Below are positions 1-6,399 of a DNA stretch of 14,389 nt, one piece after another. Source of the stretch: an uncultured Clostridia bacterium (GTDB lineage Bacteria > Bacillota_A > Clostridia > Christensenellales > Aristaeellaceae); assembly GCA_946613955.1 (NCBI GenBank), contig CAMOGC010000020.1:1-14389 (forward strand), read 5' to 3'. Under the pieces are notes generated by a model. The model did no database searches and had not been told where the DNA came from. It saw nothing but the letters and a program-made list of their open reading frames with translations. The translations under genes were made by a program, and so were the position numbers. The number at the start of each line of letters is the position of its first letter. The first letter of the stretch is position 1.

Positions 1-78
1 AGAACCGTCCCCCTGTCTTCGCAGACAGTAGAACCGTCCCCCTGTCTTCGAACCGTCCCCCTGTCTTCCCTTGTCTTC
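1..78. repeat. Cluster of three 19-bp direct repeats plus a partial copy
   Basis: The unit GAACCGTCCCCCTGTCTTC occurs exactly at 2-20, 31-49 and 50-68; copies one and two also share the preceding A. A truncated tail (CTTGTCTTC) follows at 70-78 with a one-base variation. Copies one and two are separated by a 10-base spacer whose AGACAG (23-28) pairs with CTGTCT (13-18) of copy one across a four-base TCGC loop, giving a small hairpin. Copies two and three abut. Units of this kind recur as dispersed intergenic repeats in clostridial genomes as far as I recall, so a REP-like, non-autonomous element is the best guess. The cluster is cut by the left window edge and may be longer. Confidence 0.85.
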
Positions 79-104
79 AAAACGACGCGAAAAGGAGCGG
101 GAAC

Positions 105-1520
105 ATGAGAAAAACAAAGATCATCTGTACCATCGGGCCGGCGTGCGAGAATGAGGAAACGCTGGAGGCCATGTGCCGGGCGGGCATGAACGTGGCCAGG
201 CTGAACTTTTCCCACGGGACCCATGAGGAGCATCTGGAAAAGATGAAGCTGATCCGGCGGGTGCGGGAGAAGCTGAACCTGCCCATCGCCATGATGCTGG
301 ACACCAAGGGGCCGGAATACCGGATCAAAACCTTCAGGAACGGGAAAATCACCCTGAGGGACGGGGACACCTTCACCCTGACCACGGAGGAAGTGGAAGG
401 GGATGAAAGCCGGGTCGCCGTCACGTATCAGAAGCTGACGGAGGAGCTGGGCCCCGGGGACACGGTGCTGATCAACAACGGGCTGGTGATCCTGAAGGTG
501 CGCGAGGTCAAGGAGAAGGACGTGATCTGCGACGTCGTCACCGGCGGGGAGCTGAGCAACCGCAAGAGCATGAACTTCCCCGGCAAGGTGCTCAAGCAGG
601 CCTACCTGAGCGAGCAGGACAGAAGCGACATTCTCTTCGGCATCGAAAACGACGTGGATTTCATCGCGGCTTCCTTCGTCAGCTGCCGGGAGGACGTGCA
701 GGCCATCCGGACGCTGCTGGACGAGAACGGGGGCAAAAACATCGATATCATCGCCAAGATCGAAAACCGCAAGGGCGTCGAGGATATCGAGGAGATCTGC
801 GAGGTGGCGGACGGAATCATGGTGGCCCGGGGCGACCTGGGGGTGGAAATCCCCTTCATGGAGGTGCCCGCGGTACAGAAATACATGATCAGCCGCTGCC
901 GCCTGCTGGGGAAGCGGGTCATTACGGCCACGGAGATGCTGGAAAGCATGATTCACAATCCCCGGCCAACCCGGGCGGAGATTTCCGACGTGGCCAACGC
1001 GGTGTATGACGGCTCCTCCGCCATCATGCTCAGCGGCGAAACGGCGGCAGGGAAATACCCCGTGCAGGCGGTCAAAACGATGGCGGAGACGGCGGAATTC
1101 ACCGAGAACCACATCGACTACGCCCAGTGGTTCCATACGACCCAGTTCAAGATGCGGAACAACCTGGACGCCATCTCCCACGCCACCTGCGCCATGGCGG
1201 TGGACGTGAACGCGAAGGCCATCGTGGTCAATTCCATTTCCGGCCGGACGGCCCGGATGGTTTCCCGCTTCCGCTGCCCGGTCAGCATCATCGGGACAAC
1301 GACGGACGAGAAGGCCTGGCGGAAGCTGAACCTGAGCTGGGCGGTAACGCCGGTGCTGACCGAGAACTATTCCTCCATGGACGTCATGTTCTGGCAGGAC
1401 GTCAAGTATGCCCGGGACATTCTGCGCCTGGAGCCGGGGGACAACGTGGTGCTGACCGGCGGACAGATCGGCGGCGCCCCGGGCAACACCAATACCATCA
1501 AGGTGGAACAGATCCGATAA
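105..1520 (+). CDS. pyk: Pyruvate kinase
   Basis: Cytoplasmic glycolytic enzyme that transfers phosphate from phosphoenolpyruvate to ADP, giving pyruvate and ATP. The 471-residue length fits the compact form without the extra C-terminal PEP-utiliser domain found in many Bacillus enzymes. Active-site landmarks are all visible: R32, N34 and S36 in ARLNFSHG; D66, T67 and K68 in LDTKGPEYR; catalytic K218 and metal ligand E220 in IAKIENRKG; metal ligand D244 in ARGDLGVE; and T276 in TATEMLESM. E71 matches the glutamate that marks potassium-dependent pyruvate kinases (rabbit E117), so K+ dependence is inferred. The B domain spans about 71-167 and the C domain starts near 345. The start is supported by AAAGGAG at 91-97, seven bases upstream. 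No promoter is evident between the repeat cluster and the gene, so transcription probably begins left of or within the repeats. Confidence 0.97.
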   Translation: MRKTKIICTIGPACENEETLEAMCRAGMNVARLNFSHGTHEEHLEKMKLIRRVREKLNLPIAMMLDTKGPEYRIKTFRNGKITLRDGDTFTLTTEEVEGDESRVAVTYQKLTEELGPGDTVLINNGLVILKVREVKEKDVICDVVTGGELSNRKSMNFPGKVLKQAYLSEQDRSDILFGIENDVDFIAASFVSCREDVQAIRTLLDENGGKNIDIIAKIENRKGVEDIEEICEVADGIMVARGDLGVEIPFMEVPAVQKYMISRCRLLGKRVITATEMLESMIHNPRPTRAEISDVANAVYDGSSAIMLSGETAAGKYPVQAVKTMAETAEFTENHIDYAQWFHTTQFKMRNNLDAISHATCAMAVDVNAKAIVVNSISGRTARMVSRFRCPVSIIGTTTDEKAWRKLNLSWAVTPVLTENYSSMDVMFWQDVKYARDILRLEPGDNVVLTGGQIGGAPGNTNTIKVEQIR

Positions 1521-1604
1521 AAAGCTCAGGCCATGAGATGCCCCAGGCCTCTGGCGGACGGCCAGGAACGAGGGACAAATATTGAGCAACAGGAGAAAAA
1601 AGAC
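1521..1604 (+). other. pyk-lacZ intergenic spacer
   Basis: These 84 bases contain no intrinsic terminator. A short hairpin is possible (CTGGC, loop GGACG, GCCAG), but no T-run follows it. I see no convincing -35/-10 pair. The spacer therefore permits read-through from pyk into lacZ, although a weak promoter cannot be excluded. The lacZ reading frame stays open back to an ATG at 1533, but that ATG has no ribosome binding site. Confidence 0.5.
1591..1595 (+). promoter_or_regulatory. Ribosome binding site that fixes the lacZ start
   Basis: AGGAG lies nine bases before the ATG at 1605. The only in-frame upstream ATG, at 1533, lacks a comparable site and would add 24 residues unlike GH2 N-termini, so 1605 is preferred. 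Confidence 0.8.
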
Positions 1605-4600
1605 ATGCAGTTTGACGCGGCCCGACTCAGCGATCCCGGCTATTTCCGGGAAAACCGGATGGACGCCCATTCCGACCACCTCTTTACCGACGGCGCCGGG
1701 GATTCCGGCCGGATCAGCTTAAACGGAGCCTGGAAATTTTTCCACGCCCTGAACGAGGAGCAGATCATCCCCGGCTTCGAGAGCGCGGAATACGACTGCC
1801 GCCCCTGGGCGGAAATCCCGGTGCCGGCGCATATCCAGATGGAGGGATACGGCCATCCCCAGTACTGCAACACCCAGTATCCCTGGGACGGGACGGAGGA
1901 GCTGGCGATCGGCGAGGCCCCGAGGCGTTTCAACCCCGTGGCCTGCTACGCGAAATATTTCAACCTGCCCGAAGAATGGGAAGGGGAGCGCGTCGTGCTC
2001 AGCTTCCAGGGAGCGGAGAGCTGCGTCGCCCTGTGGGTCAACGGCCGCTATGTCGGCTACGCCTCGGACAGCTTTACGCCGGACGAGTTTGAGATCACGT
2101 CCTTCCTGCAGCCCGGGGAAAACAAGATCGCCTGCCGGGTGTACCGGTGGAACGTGGGCAGCTGGCTCGAGGATCAGGACTTCATGCGCTTCAGCGGGCT
2201 CTTCCGCGAGGTTTATCTCCAGAAGCTCCCGAAGGCCCATCTGAAGGATCTGCGGGTCCGGACGATGCTGGACGACGCGTATCAGGACGCGGTGCTGGAG
2301 GCGGAGCTGGCCACCGAGGCCCCGGAGGGCACCCGTGTGGTGATGACCCTTTACCGGGACGGGCGGGAAATCACCGGATGCGAATACGAGGCCGGGACGG
2401 GCACCGTGTCCGCCGCGCTGCCGGTCAGCAATCCGGACAAATGGAGCGCGGAGCAGCCGAACCTCTATGACCTGGAAATCCTGCTGTGCGGCCCGGAGGG
2501 CCAGGCGGCGGAACGGGTGTGCCAGAAGGTGGGCTTCCGCCGCTTCGAAATGAAGGACGGCCTGATGCTGCTCAACGGGAAACGGATCGTGTTCAAGGGC
2601 ACGAACCGGCACGACTTCTGCGGGGAGACAGGCCGGGCCGTGGACGCCGCCACGCTGCGGCGGGATCTGGTGACCATGAAGCGGAACAACATCAACGCCA
2701 TCCGCACCAGCCACTATCCCAACAGCAGCCTGCTCTACGCCCTGTGCGACGAGCTGGGGCTGTATGTGATCGACGAATGCAACATGGAAACCCACGGCGT
2801 CTGGGACCAGATCGCCCGGGGCAAGCTGCAGCTGAGCGACAGCCTGCCGGGGGACCGGATGGAATACCTGCCGCTGCTCAAGGACCGGATCCACAGCATG
2901 GTGGAAAGGGACAAGAACCATCCCTGCGTTCTGATCTGGAGCTGCGGCAACGAGAGCTTCGGCGGCACGGTGATCCTGGAAATGAGCCGGGAGCTGCGCC
3001 GGATGGACGACACCCGGCTGGTGCATTATGAGGGGGTTTTCTGGGATCCCCGGTATCCCGAAACCACGGATATGTACAGCCAGATGTACACCCCGGAGAA
3101 GGATATCCGGCAATGGCTGCGGGAGCACGACGACAAGCCCTTCATCCTTTGCGAATACACCCATTCCATGGGCAATTCCAACGGCGCCATGCACAAATAC
3201 ACCCGCATGGCCTATGACGAGCCCCGGTATCAGGGCGGGTTCATCTGGGACTATATCGACCAGGGCATCCGGACGAAGGACCGCTACGGAGAGACATTCT
3301 GGGGATACGGCGGGGACTTCGACGACCGGCCCAACGACGGGGACTTCTCCGGCAACGGCATCTGCTTTGCCGACGGGACGCCCACGCCCAAGATGCAGGA
3401 GGTCAAATACAACTACCGCAACATCGAGGCAGAGGTTTCCCGGGATTCGATCCGGATTCTGAACAGGAACCTGTTTACGAACACCTCCGCCTTCGACTGC
3501 CGGGTGACGCTGGCCCGCGACGGCCGGGAAATCCTCCGGGCGGAGCTGGCGACGGACGTGCCGCCGGAGGGGGAGAAGACCTATCCCATGCCCTTCGACA
3601 TTCCGGAGGAGGGCGGCGAGTATACGGCGACGGTGGTCTTCCGGCTGAAGGAGGACACGGCCTGGGCCAGGGCGGGACACGAAATCGCCTGGGACCAGGG
3701 CGTCTTCGGAAAGGCGGAGGCGTGCCCGCCCGCTCTGAAGCCCGCCGCGCTGCGGATCGTCCGGGGCGACCGGAACCTGGGCATCGAGGGGGAGGGCTTC
3801 TCCGCCCTGTATTCCATGGAGCGGGGAATGCTGATTTCCTACCGTGTCTGCGGCCGGGAAATGCTGAAGACGCCGCCGCGGCCGGTTTTCTGGCGCGCGC
3901 CCATCGACAACGACAACGGATGCCGCATGCCGGCCCGCTACGCCCGGTGGAAGGCGGCGGATCTCTACGCCGCCCCCATGGGAGAGATGCAGCTGAAAAA
4001 GGAAAAGGGCGAGGATCCCGTCCGGATGAACGGGGACGGCAGCGTCACGGCGGCCACCTGGTGGCAGATGCCGGGTACGCCGGAGAATGCCTGCCGGATG
4101 ACCGTGACCTTCTTCCCCGGCGGGGAATGTGAAATCGGGCTTCGGCTGGAACCGGACGCGGCCTGGGCCGATCCGCCGCTCTTCGGCGTCATGATGAAAA
4201 TGGACGCGGATTTCGACCGGATCCGGTATTACGGCCTGGGGCCGGAGGAATGCTATATCGACCGGCAGGAGGGCGCCCGGCTGGGCATCTGGGAGACCGG
4301 GGCGAAGGAAAACTTTACGAGATACCTCTATCCCCAGGAATGCGGCAACCGGACGGGCGTGCGCTGGGCGGAGGTTACCGATTTCCGCGGCCGTGGCCTG
4401 ACCTTCCGGGGAGACGGCATGGAATTCTGCGCCATTCCCTGGACGGCCCACGAGGTCGAAAACGCGGCCCACGCGAACGAGCTGCCGCGGATTCAGTATA
4501 CGGTGGTCCGCTGCGCCCTTCGGCAGATGGGCGTGGGCGGGGACAACAGCTGGGGCGCCCGCACCCATGAGGAGTATTACCTGGACGGAACAAAACCCCT

Positions 4601-4634
4601 GGACTTTACCTTCCGCTTTCAGGGAAAAATCTGA
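1605..4634 (+). CDS. lacZ: Beta-galactosidase, glycoside hydrolase family 2 (LacZ type)
   Basis: Retaining beta-galactosidase expected to hydrolyse lactose or other beta-galactosides in the cytoplasm; there is no signal peptide. At 1009 residues it is close to E. coli LacZ (1024), and the full GH2 layout is visible: N-terminal sugar-binding jelly roll (about 35-215), Ig-like domain (about 215-330), TIM barrel (about 330-620), a second Ig-like region, then the C-terminal Bgal small-chain domain (about 725-1005). By motif alignment the acid/base is E450 (CGNESFGG) and the nucleophile is E517 (LCEYTHSMGNS). Also matched are H336 (NRHDF), H370 (TSHYPN), W548 (GGFIWDYID) and W983 (DNSWG), corresponding to E. 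coli H357, H391, W568 and W999. The sodium/magnesium site context (EDQD and GGDFDDRPND) is kept. No lac permease or lac regulator is present in the window, so the physiological substrate remains an inference. It lies 84 bases after pyk in the same direction. Confidence 0.95.
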   Translation: MQFDAARLSDPGYFRENRMDAHSDHLFTDGAGDSGRISLNGAWKFFHALNEEQIIPGFESAEYDCRPWAEIPVPAHIQMEGYGHPQYCNTQYPWDGTEELAIGEAPRRFNPVACYAKYFNLPEEWEGERVVLSFQGAESCVALWVNGRYVGYASDSFTPDEFEITSFLQPGENKIACRVYRWNVGSWLEDQDFMRFSGLFREVYLQKLPKAHLKDLRVRTMLDDAYQDAVLEAELATEAPEGTRVVMTLYRDGREITGCEYEAGTGTVSAALPVSNPDKWSAEQPNLYDLEILLCGPEGQAAERVCQKVGFRRFEMKDGLMLLNGKRIVFKGTNRHDFCGETGRAVDAATLRRDLVTMKRNNINAIRTSHYPNSSLLYALCDELGLYVIDECNMETHGVWDQIARGKLQLSDSLPGDRMEYLPLLKDRIHSMVERDKNHPCVLIWSCGNESFGGTVILEMSRELRRMDDTRLVHYEGVFWDPRYPETTDMYSQMYTPEKDIRQWLREHDDKPFILCEYTHSMGNSNGAMHKYTRMAYDEPRYQGGFIWDYIDQGIRTKDRYGETFWGYGGDFDDRPNDGDFSGNGICFADGTPTPKMQEVKYNYRNIEAEVSRDSIRILNRNLFTNTSAFDCRVTLARDGREILRAELATDVPPEGEKTYPMPFDIPEEGGEYTATVVFRLKEDTAWARAGHEIAWDQGVFGKAEACPPALKPAALRIVRGDRNLGIEGEGFSALYSMERGMLISYRVCGREMLKTPPRPVFWRAPIDNDNGCRMPARYARWKAADLYAAPMGEMQLKKEKGEDPVRMNGDGSVTAATWWQMPGTPENACRMTVTFFPGGECEIGLRLEPDAAWADPPLFGVMMKMDADFDRIRYYGLGPEECYIDRQEGARLGIWETGAKENFTRYLYPQECGNRTGVRWAEVTDFRGRGLTFRGDGMEFCAIPWTAHEVENAAHANELPRIQYTVVRCALRQMGVGGDNSWGARTHEEYYLDGTKPLDFTFRFQGKI

Positions 4635-4652
4635 GGAAACGTAAACGCGGAA

Positions 4653-4702
4653 GCGCCCCGCCGGAGAAAGCAGCCGCACGGGGCGCCCTCCGCGGAGCGC
4701 CC
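4653..4702 (+). other. Overlapping, mutually exclusive GC-rich hairpins after lacZ
   Basis: GCGCCCCG (4653-4660) pairs perfectly with CGGGGCGC (4679-4686) across an 18-base loop. The right arm overlaps GGGCGC (4681-4686), which can instead pair with GCGCCC (4697-4702) around the palindrome CTCCGCGGAG (4688-4697). The two folds compete for the same bases. No T-run follows, so this is not a canonical intrinsic terminator, but it could protect the 3' end of lacZ mRNA or act in a Rho-type or pausing mechanism. Confidence 0.55.
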
Positions 4703-4711
4703 AACCCCTTC

Positions 4712-4737
4712 CCGCCCACGGCGGCTTCCGCGGGCGG
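4712..4737 (+). other. Further GC-rich hairpin in the lacZ 3' region
   Basis: CCGCCCACG (4712-4720) pairs with CGCGGGCGG (4729-4737), nine positions with one A-C mismatch, around an eight-base loop. It sits directly before the abrupt change to AT-rich promoter DNA and lacks a T-run. Confidence 0.45.
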
Positions 4738-4806
4738 ATCGGAAAAGAAGACGATCATCGCTCCGGGCGCGGGCAGGACAATATGTTACAAATTATTAAA
4801 AAAATA

Positions 4807-4821
4807 TTCCGAAATTCGGAA
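4807..4821. promoter_or_regulatory. Operator-like palindrome upstream of the SH3-gene promoter
   Basis: TTCCGAA-A-TTCGGAA is a perfect hyphenated palindrome with seven-base arms, ending seven bases before the -35 box. A second, shorter palindrome, TTTTC-T-GAAAA (4835-4845), falls inside the promoter spacer, with centres 26 bases apart. Position and symmetry suggest binding of a dimeric regulator, but no regulator gene is nearby and I cannot assign a family. Confidence 0.5.
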
Positions 4822-4828
4822 AAGATGC

Positions 4829-4857
4829 TTTACATTTTCTGAAAATCCTGCTATGAT
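4829..4857 (+). promoter_or_regulatory. Sigma-A-type promoter for the SH3-domain gene
   Basis: The -35 box TTTACA (4829-4834) and -10 box TATGAT (4852-4857) are separated by 17 bases. A TG at 4849-4850 gives an extended -10. The stretch 4785-4815 is A/T-rich, like an UP element, in a genome otherwise far richer in GC. Transcription should start near 4864, leaving a leader of about 40 bases. Confidence 0.85.
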
Positions 4858-4889
4858 GACCTTGGTATTGTATCCATATCGGGTTGTAT

Positions 4890-4895
4890 GGAGGG
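4890..4895 (+). promoter_or_regulatory. Ribosome binding site that fixes the SH3-gene start
   Basis: GGAGGG lies nine bases before the ATG at 4905. The frame is open from a TTG at 4884, but that codon overlaps the ribosome binding site region and would put seven extra residues before a normal signal peptide, so 4905 is chosen. Confidence 0.8.
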
Positions 4896-4904
4896 ATGTT
4901 TCGT

Positions 4905-6113
4905 ATGAAAAAACGATCCTTATTGCTGCTGATGGCGGTGATCCTCACGGTCACGCTGCTCGCCCCCATGACGGCGTCCGCCGCCACCTATTACCACGTA
5001 AGCGGGACGTCCTTTGTAAAGCTGCGGGCGCTGCCGGACAAGGACGCGGACGTCATCGCTTCCTACCGGCAGGACTACGCCGTGGTCACCTACCGGAAGT
5101 ATAACAAGGACTGGGCGAAGATTTCCTTCTCCGACGGGACCAGCGGATACGTCATGCGGAAGTATCTGAAGTCCTCGTCCAGCTTCCGGGCCTATGTAAC
5201 GACGGACAAGACGCATGTCCGGATCGGGCCGGCCGCCAGCTTTTCCTCCCTGGGAACGCTGAACCGCGGCTCCCGGGTGACCGTCATGACGACGGGCTCC
5301 GCCTGGGACTATGTATCCACGAATATCGGAACGGGCTACATCCGCAAATCCTTCCTGAGCAAGGATAAGGTTTCCGCCTCGCCGAACCTGTCGGTGCCCT
5401 ATACGGCGTATATCAAGAACCCCGCGGGGAACACCGTCAACGTCCGCCGCGGACCGGGCAAGGGCTACGCGGTGGCCGGGGAGCTGGAGCCCAAGACGAA
5501 GGTCAGCGTGACCTGGGTCGAAGGCGGATGGAGCAATATCGAGGTGTCCGGCGGCCCCTCCGGATGGGTGATGAACGAGTATATTACCCGCTCCGCCCCG
5601 GCGCCGACGCCGACCCTGGAACCCGGCACGACGCCCACGCCCAAGCCGGAGCCCGGCTACCGGGCCTACATCAAATCCCCCAACGGCAAGAAGGTCAACA
5701 TGCGGCACGGGCCCAGCGAAAAGGGCTACGCAGTCCGGGCCCAGCTGGAACCCGGGACGGAGATCCGCGTGCTGAGCACGGAGAACGGCTGGTGCAAGAT
5801 CAAGGCCGGCGTGGTCGGCGGATGGGTCAAGAAGGAATATGTCACCAAGACCAAGCCCTCCTCCTCCGGATCGGGCTCCTCCTCTTCCGGATCGGGCTCC
5901 TCTTCCGCCAGCTATAAGTCCTGGAGCGGAACGGTCAAGAGCGAGAACGGACGCAAGATCAACGTTCGCCGGGGCGCGGGAAAGGGATACGCCAACGTGA
6001 CCCAGGTGGAAAGCGGGAAAAAGGTCACGGTCGTCGGGGAGACCACCAACTGGTACGAGGTCAATTTCGACGGCATGCACGGATGGATCAGCAAGGAATA
6101 TGTCACGAAATAA
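4905..6113 (+). CDS. Secreted protein with five bacterial SH3 (SH3b) domains
   Basis: A 402-residue exported protein of unknown specific role. It starts with a Sec signal peptide: KKR at 2-4, a hydrophobic core at about 5-20, and an ASA|A-type cleavage site near residues 26-27. Five SH3b repeats follow at roughly 28-89, 95-153, 167-228, 253-315 and 341-402. Repeats three to five carry the typical pattern: a polar N/K-x-V/I-N-x-R-x-G core, a KGYA step, a central tryptophan and a closing GW(V/I)xxEY. Repeats one and two are more divergent. Domains three and four are joined by a Pro/Thr-rich linker (about 230-251), and domains four and five by a Ser/Gly linker (about 318-337). SH3b domains commonly bind peptidoglycan or other wall components, so a wall-associated role is likely. 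There is no visible hydrolase, amidase, LPXTG signal or transmembrane anchor, so the protein may act as an adaptor or binder. It is a single-gene transcription unit with its own promoter and terminator. Confidence 0.88.
   Translation: MKKRSLLLLMAVILTVTLLAPMTASAATYYHVSGTSFVKLRALPDKDADVIASYRQDYAVVTYRKYNKDWAKISFSDGTSGYVMRKYLKSSSSFRAYVTTDKTHVRIGPAASFSSLGTLNRGSRVTVMTTGSAWDYVSTNIGTGYIRKSFLSKDKVSASPNLSVPYTAYIKNPAGNTVNVRRGPGKGYAVAGELEPKTKVSVTWVEGGWSNIEVSGGPSGWVMNEYITRSAPAPTPTLEPGTTPTPKPEPGYRAYIKSPNGKKVNMRHGPSEKGYAVRAQLEPGTEIRVLSTENGWCKIKAGVVGGWVKKEYVTKTKPSSSGSGSSSSGSGSSSASYKSWSGTVKSENGRKINVRRGAGKGYANVTQVESGKKVTVVGETTNWYEVNFDGMHGWISKEYVTK
5865..5902 (+). repeat. 21-base tandem repeat encoding the Ser/Gly linker
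   Basis: TCCGGATCGGGCTCCTC occurs at 5865-5881 and 5886-5902, a period of 21 bases or seven codons. It encodes the repeated SSGSGSS linker between SH3b domains four and five. An in-frame repeat of this kind could vary in copy number without breaking the gene. Confidence 0.75.
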
Positions 6114-6131
6114 GGAAACCCAGCAATCTCT

Positions 6132-6164
6132 GGGGGCAGCCGAAACGCCGGCTGCCCCCTTTTT
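6132..6164 (+). terminator. Intrinsic terminator of the SH3-domain gene
   Basis: GGGGGCAGCCG (6132-6142) pairs perfectly over 11 bases with CGGCTGCCCCC (6149-6159) around a six-base loop (6143-6148), followed immediately by TTTTT (6160-6164). It begins 18 bases after the stop codon. Confidence 0.95.
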
Positions 6165-6191
6165 CTGCCCCGCGTCCTGCAGGCTCCGTCC

Positions 6192-6235
6192 CTTTCGGGG
6201 CACATCGGCCGGAGGGCTCCTATCCGCCCCGAAAG
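6192..6235. other. 10-bp perfect inverted repeat upstream of the his promoter
   Basis: CTTTCGGGGC (6192-6201) is matched exactly by GCCCCGAAAG (6226-6235), with 24 bases between the arms. No T-run follows on either strand, so it is not an obvious terminator. It lies between the SH3-gene terminator and the his promoter, where transcription is not expected unless there is an unseen promoter. Confidence 0.6.
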
Positions 6236-6264
6236 AAGCTCCTTTGATCGGGCCCGTCCTTCCG

Positions 6265-6318
6265 GATTGTATTCTCCCTGCATTTTGTTTGCGGGGAGGA
6301 GGATGCCGTGATACAATC
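6265..6318. other. Two-part inverted repeat upstream of the his promoter
   Basis: The outer arms GATTGTAT (6265-6272) and ATACAATC (6311-6318) are exact complements. Inside them, CTCCCTGC (6274-6281) pairs with GCGGGGAG (6291-6298), with one T-G wobble, around a nine-base T-rich loop; 12 unpaired bases sit on the right side only. The right outer arm contains TGATACAAT, which resembles an extended -10 box, with a weak candidate -35 (TTTGCG, 6288-6293) 18 bases upstream. This may be an operator, a second weak his promoter, or a structured RNA. Confidence 0.45.
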
Positions 6319-6338
6319 AGAAAGCCAGACGGAAACGG

Positions 6339-6367
6339 TTGACTTTAGCACGCTAATGTGGTAGCAT
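6339..6367 (+). promoter_or_regulatory. Sigma-A-type promoter of the histidine operon
   Basis: TTGACT (6339-6344) and TAGCAT (6362-6367) are separated by 17 bases, with TG at 6359-6360 making an extended -10. Transcription would start near 6374, leaving a leader of only about 26 bases before hisZ. That is too short for a T-box, a histidine-rich leader peptide or an attenuator, so control is more likely at transcription initiation. Confidence 0.82.
6345..6356. promoter_or_regulatory. Possible operator within the his promoter
   Basis: TTAGC-AC-GCTAA is a perfect 12-base palindrome with five-base arms, placed wholly within the -35/-10 spacer where a bound repressor would block RNA polymerase. 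Firmicutes are known to use a TrpR-like regulator (YerC/HisR) for his genes. I infer it as the candidate binder from position and symmetry only, not from a confirmed motif match. Confidence 0.5.
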
Positions 6368-6399
6368 AGAAAAGAATTCGAAGGGCCGGAGGGAAAAGG

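Noticed and set aside
1..78. CRISPR array
   Set aside because: Repeats are only 19 bases, spacers are absent or 10 bases, and no cas gene is present.
1533..1604. An upstream ATG giving a longer LacZ
   Set aside because: No ribosome binding site before 1533 and the extra 24 residues are unlike GH2 N-termini, whereas AGGAG stands nine bases before 1605.
1719..4679. A 986-codon open frame on the minus strand opposite lacZ
   Set aside because: It is the mirror of a GC-rich gene with G/C third positions, lacks family motifs and a ribosome binding site, and the plus-strand frame has every GH2 catalytic residue.
4653..4702. Intrinsic terminator of lacZ
   Set aside because: The stems are strong but no T-run follows either fold, so it is recorded only as a structured element.
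6165..6399. T-box riboswitch or his leader-peptide attenuator
   Set aside because: No TGGTACCGCG-like T-box sequence, no His-codon run, and the clear promoter at 6339-6367 leaves only about 26 bases of leader.
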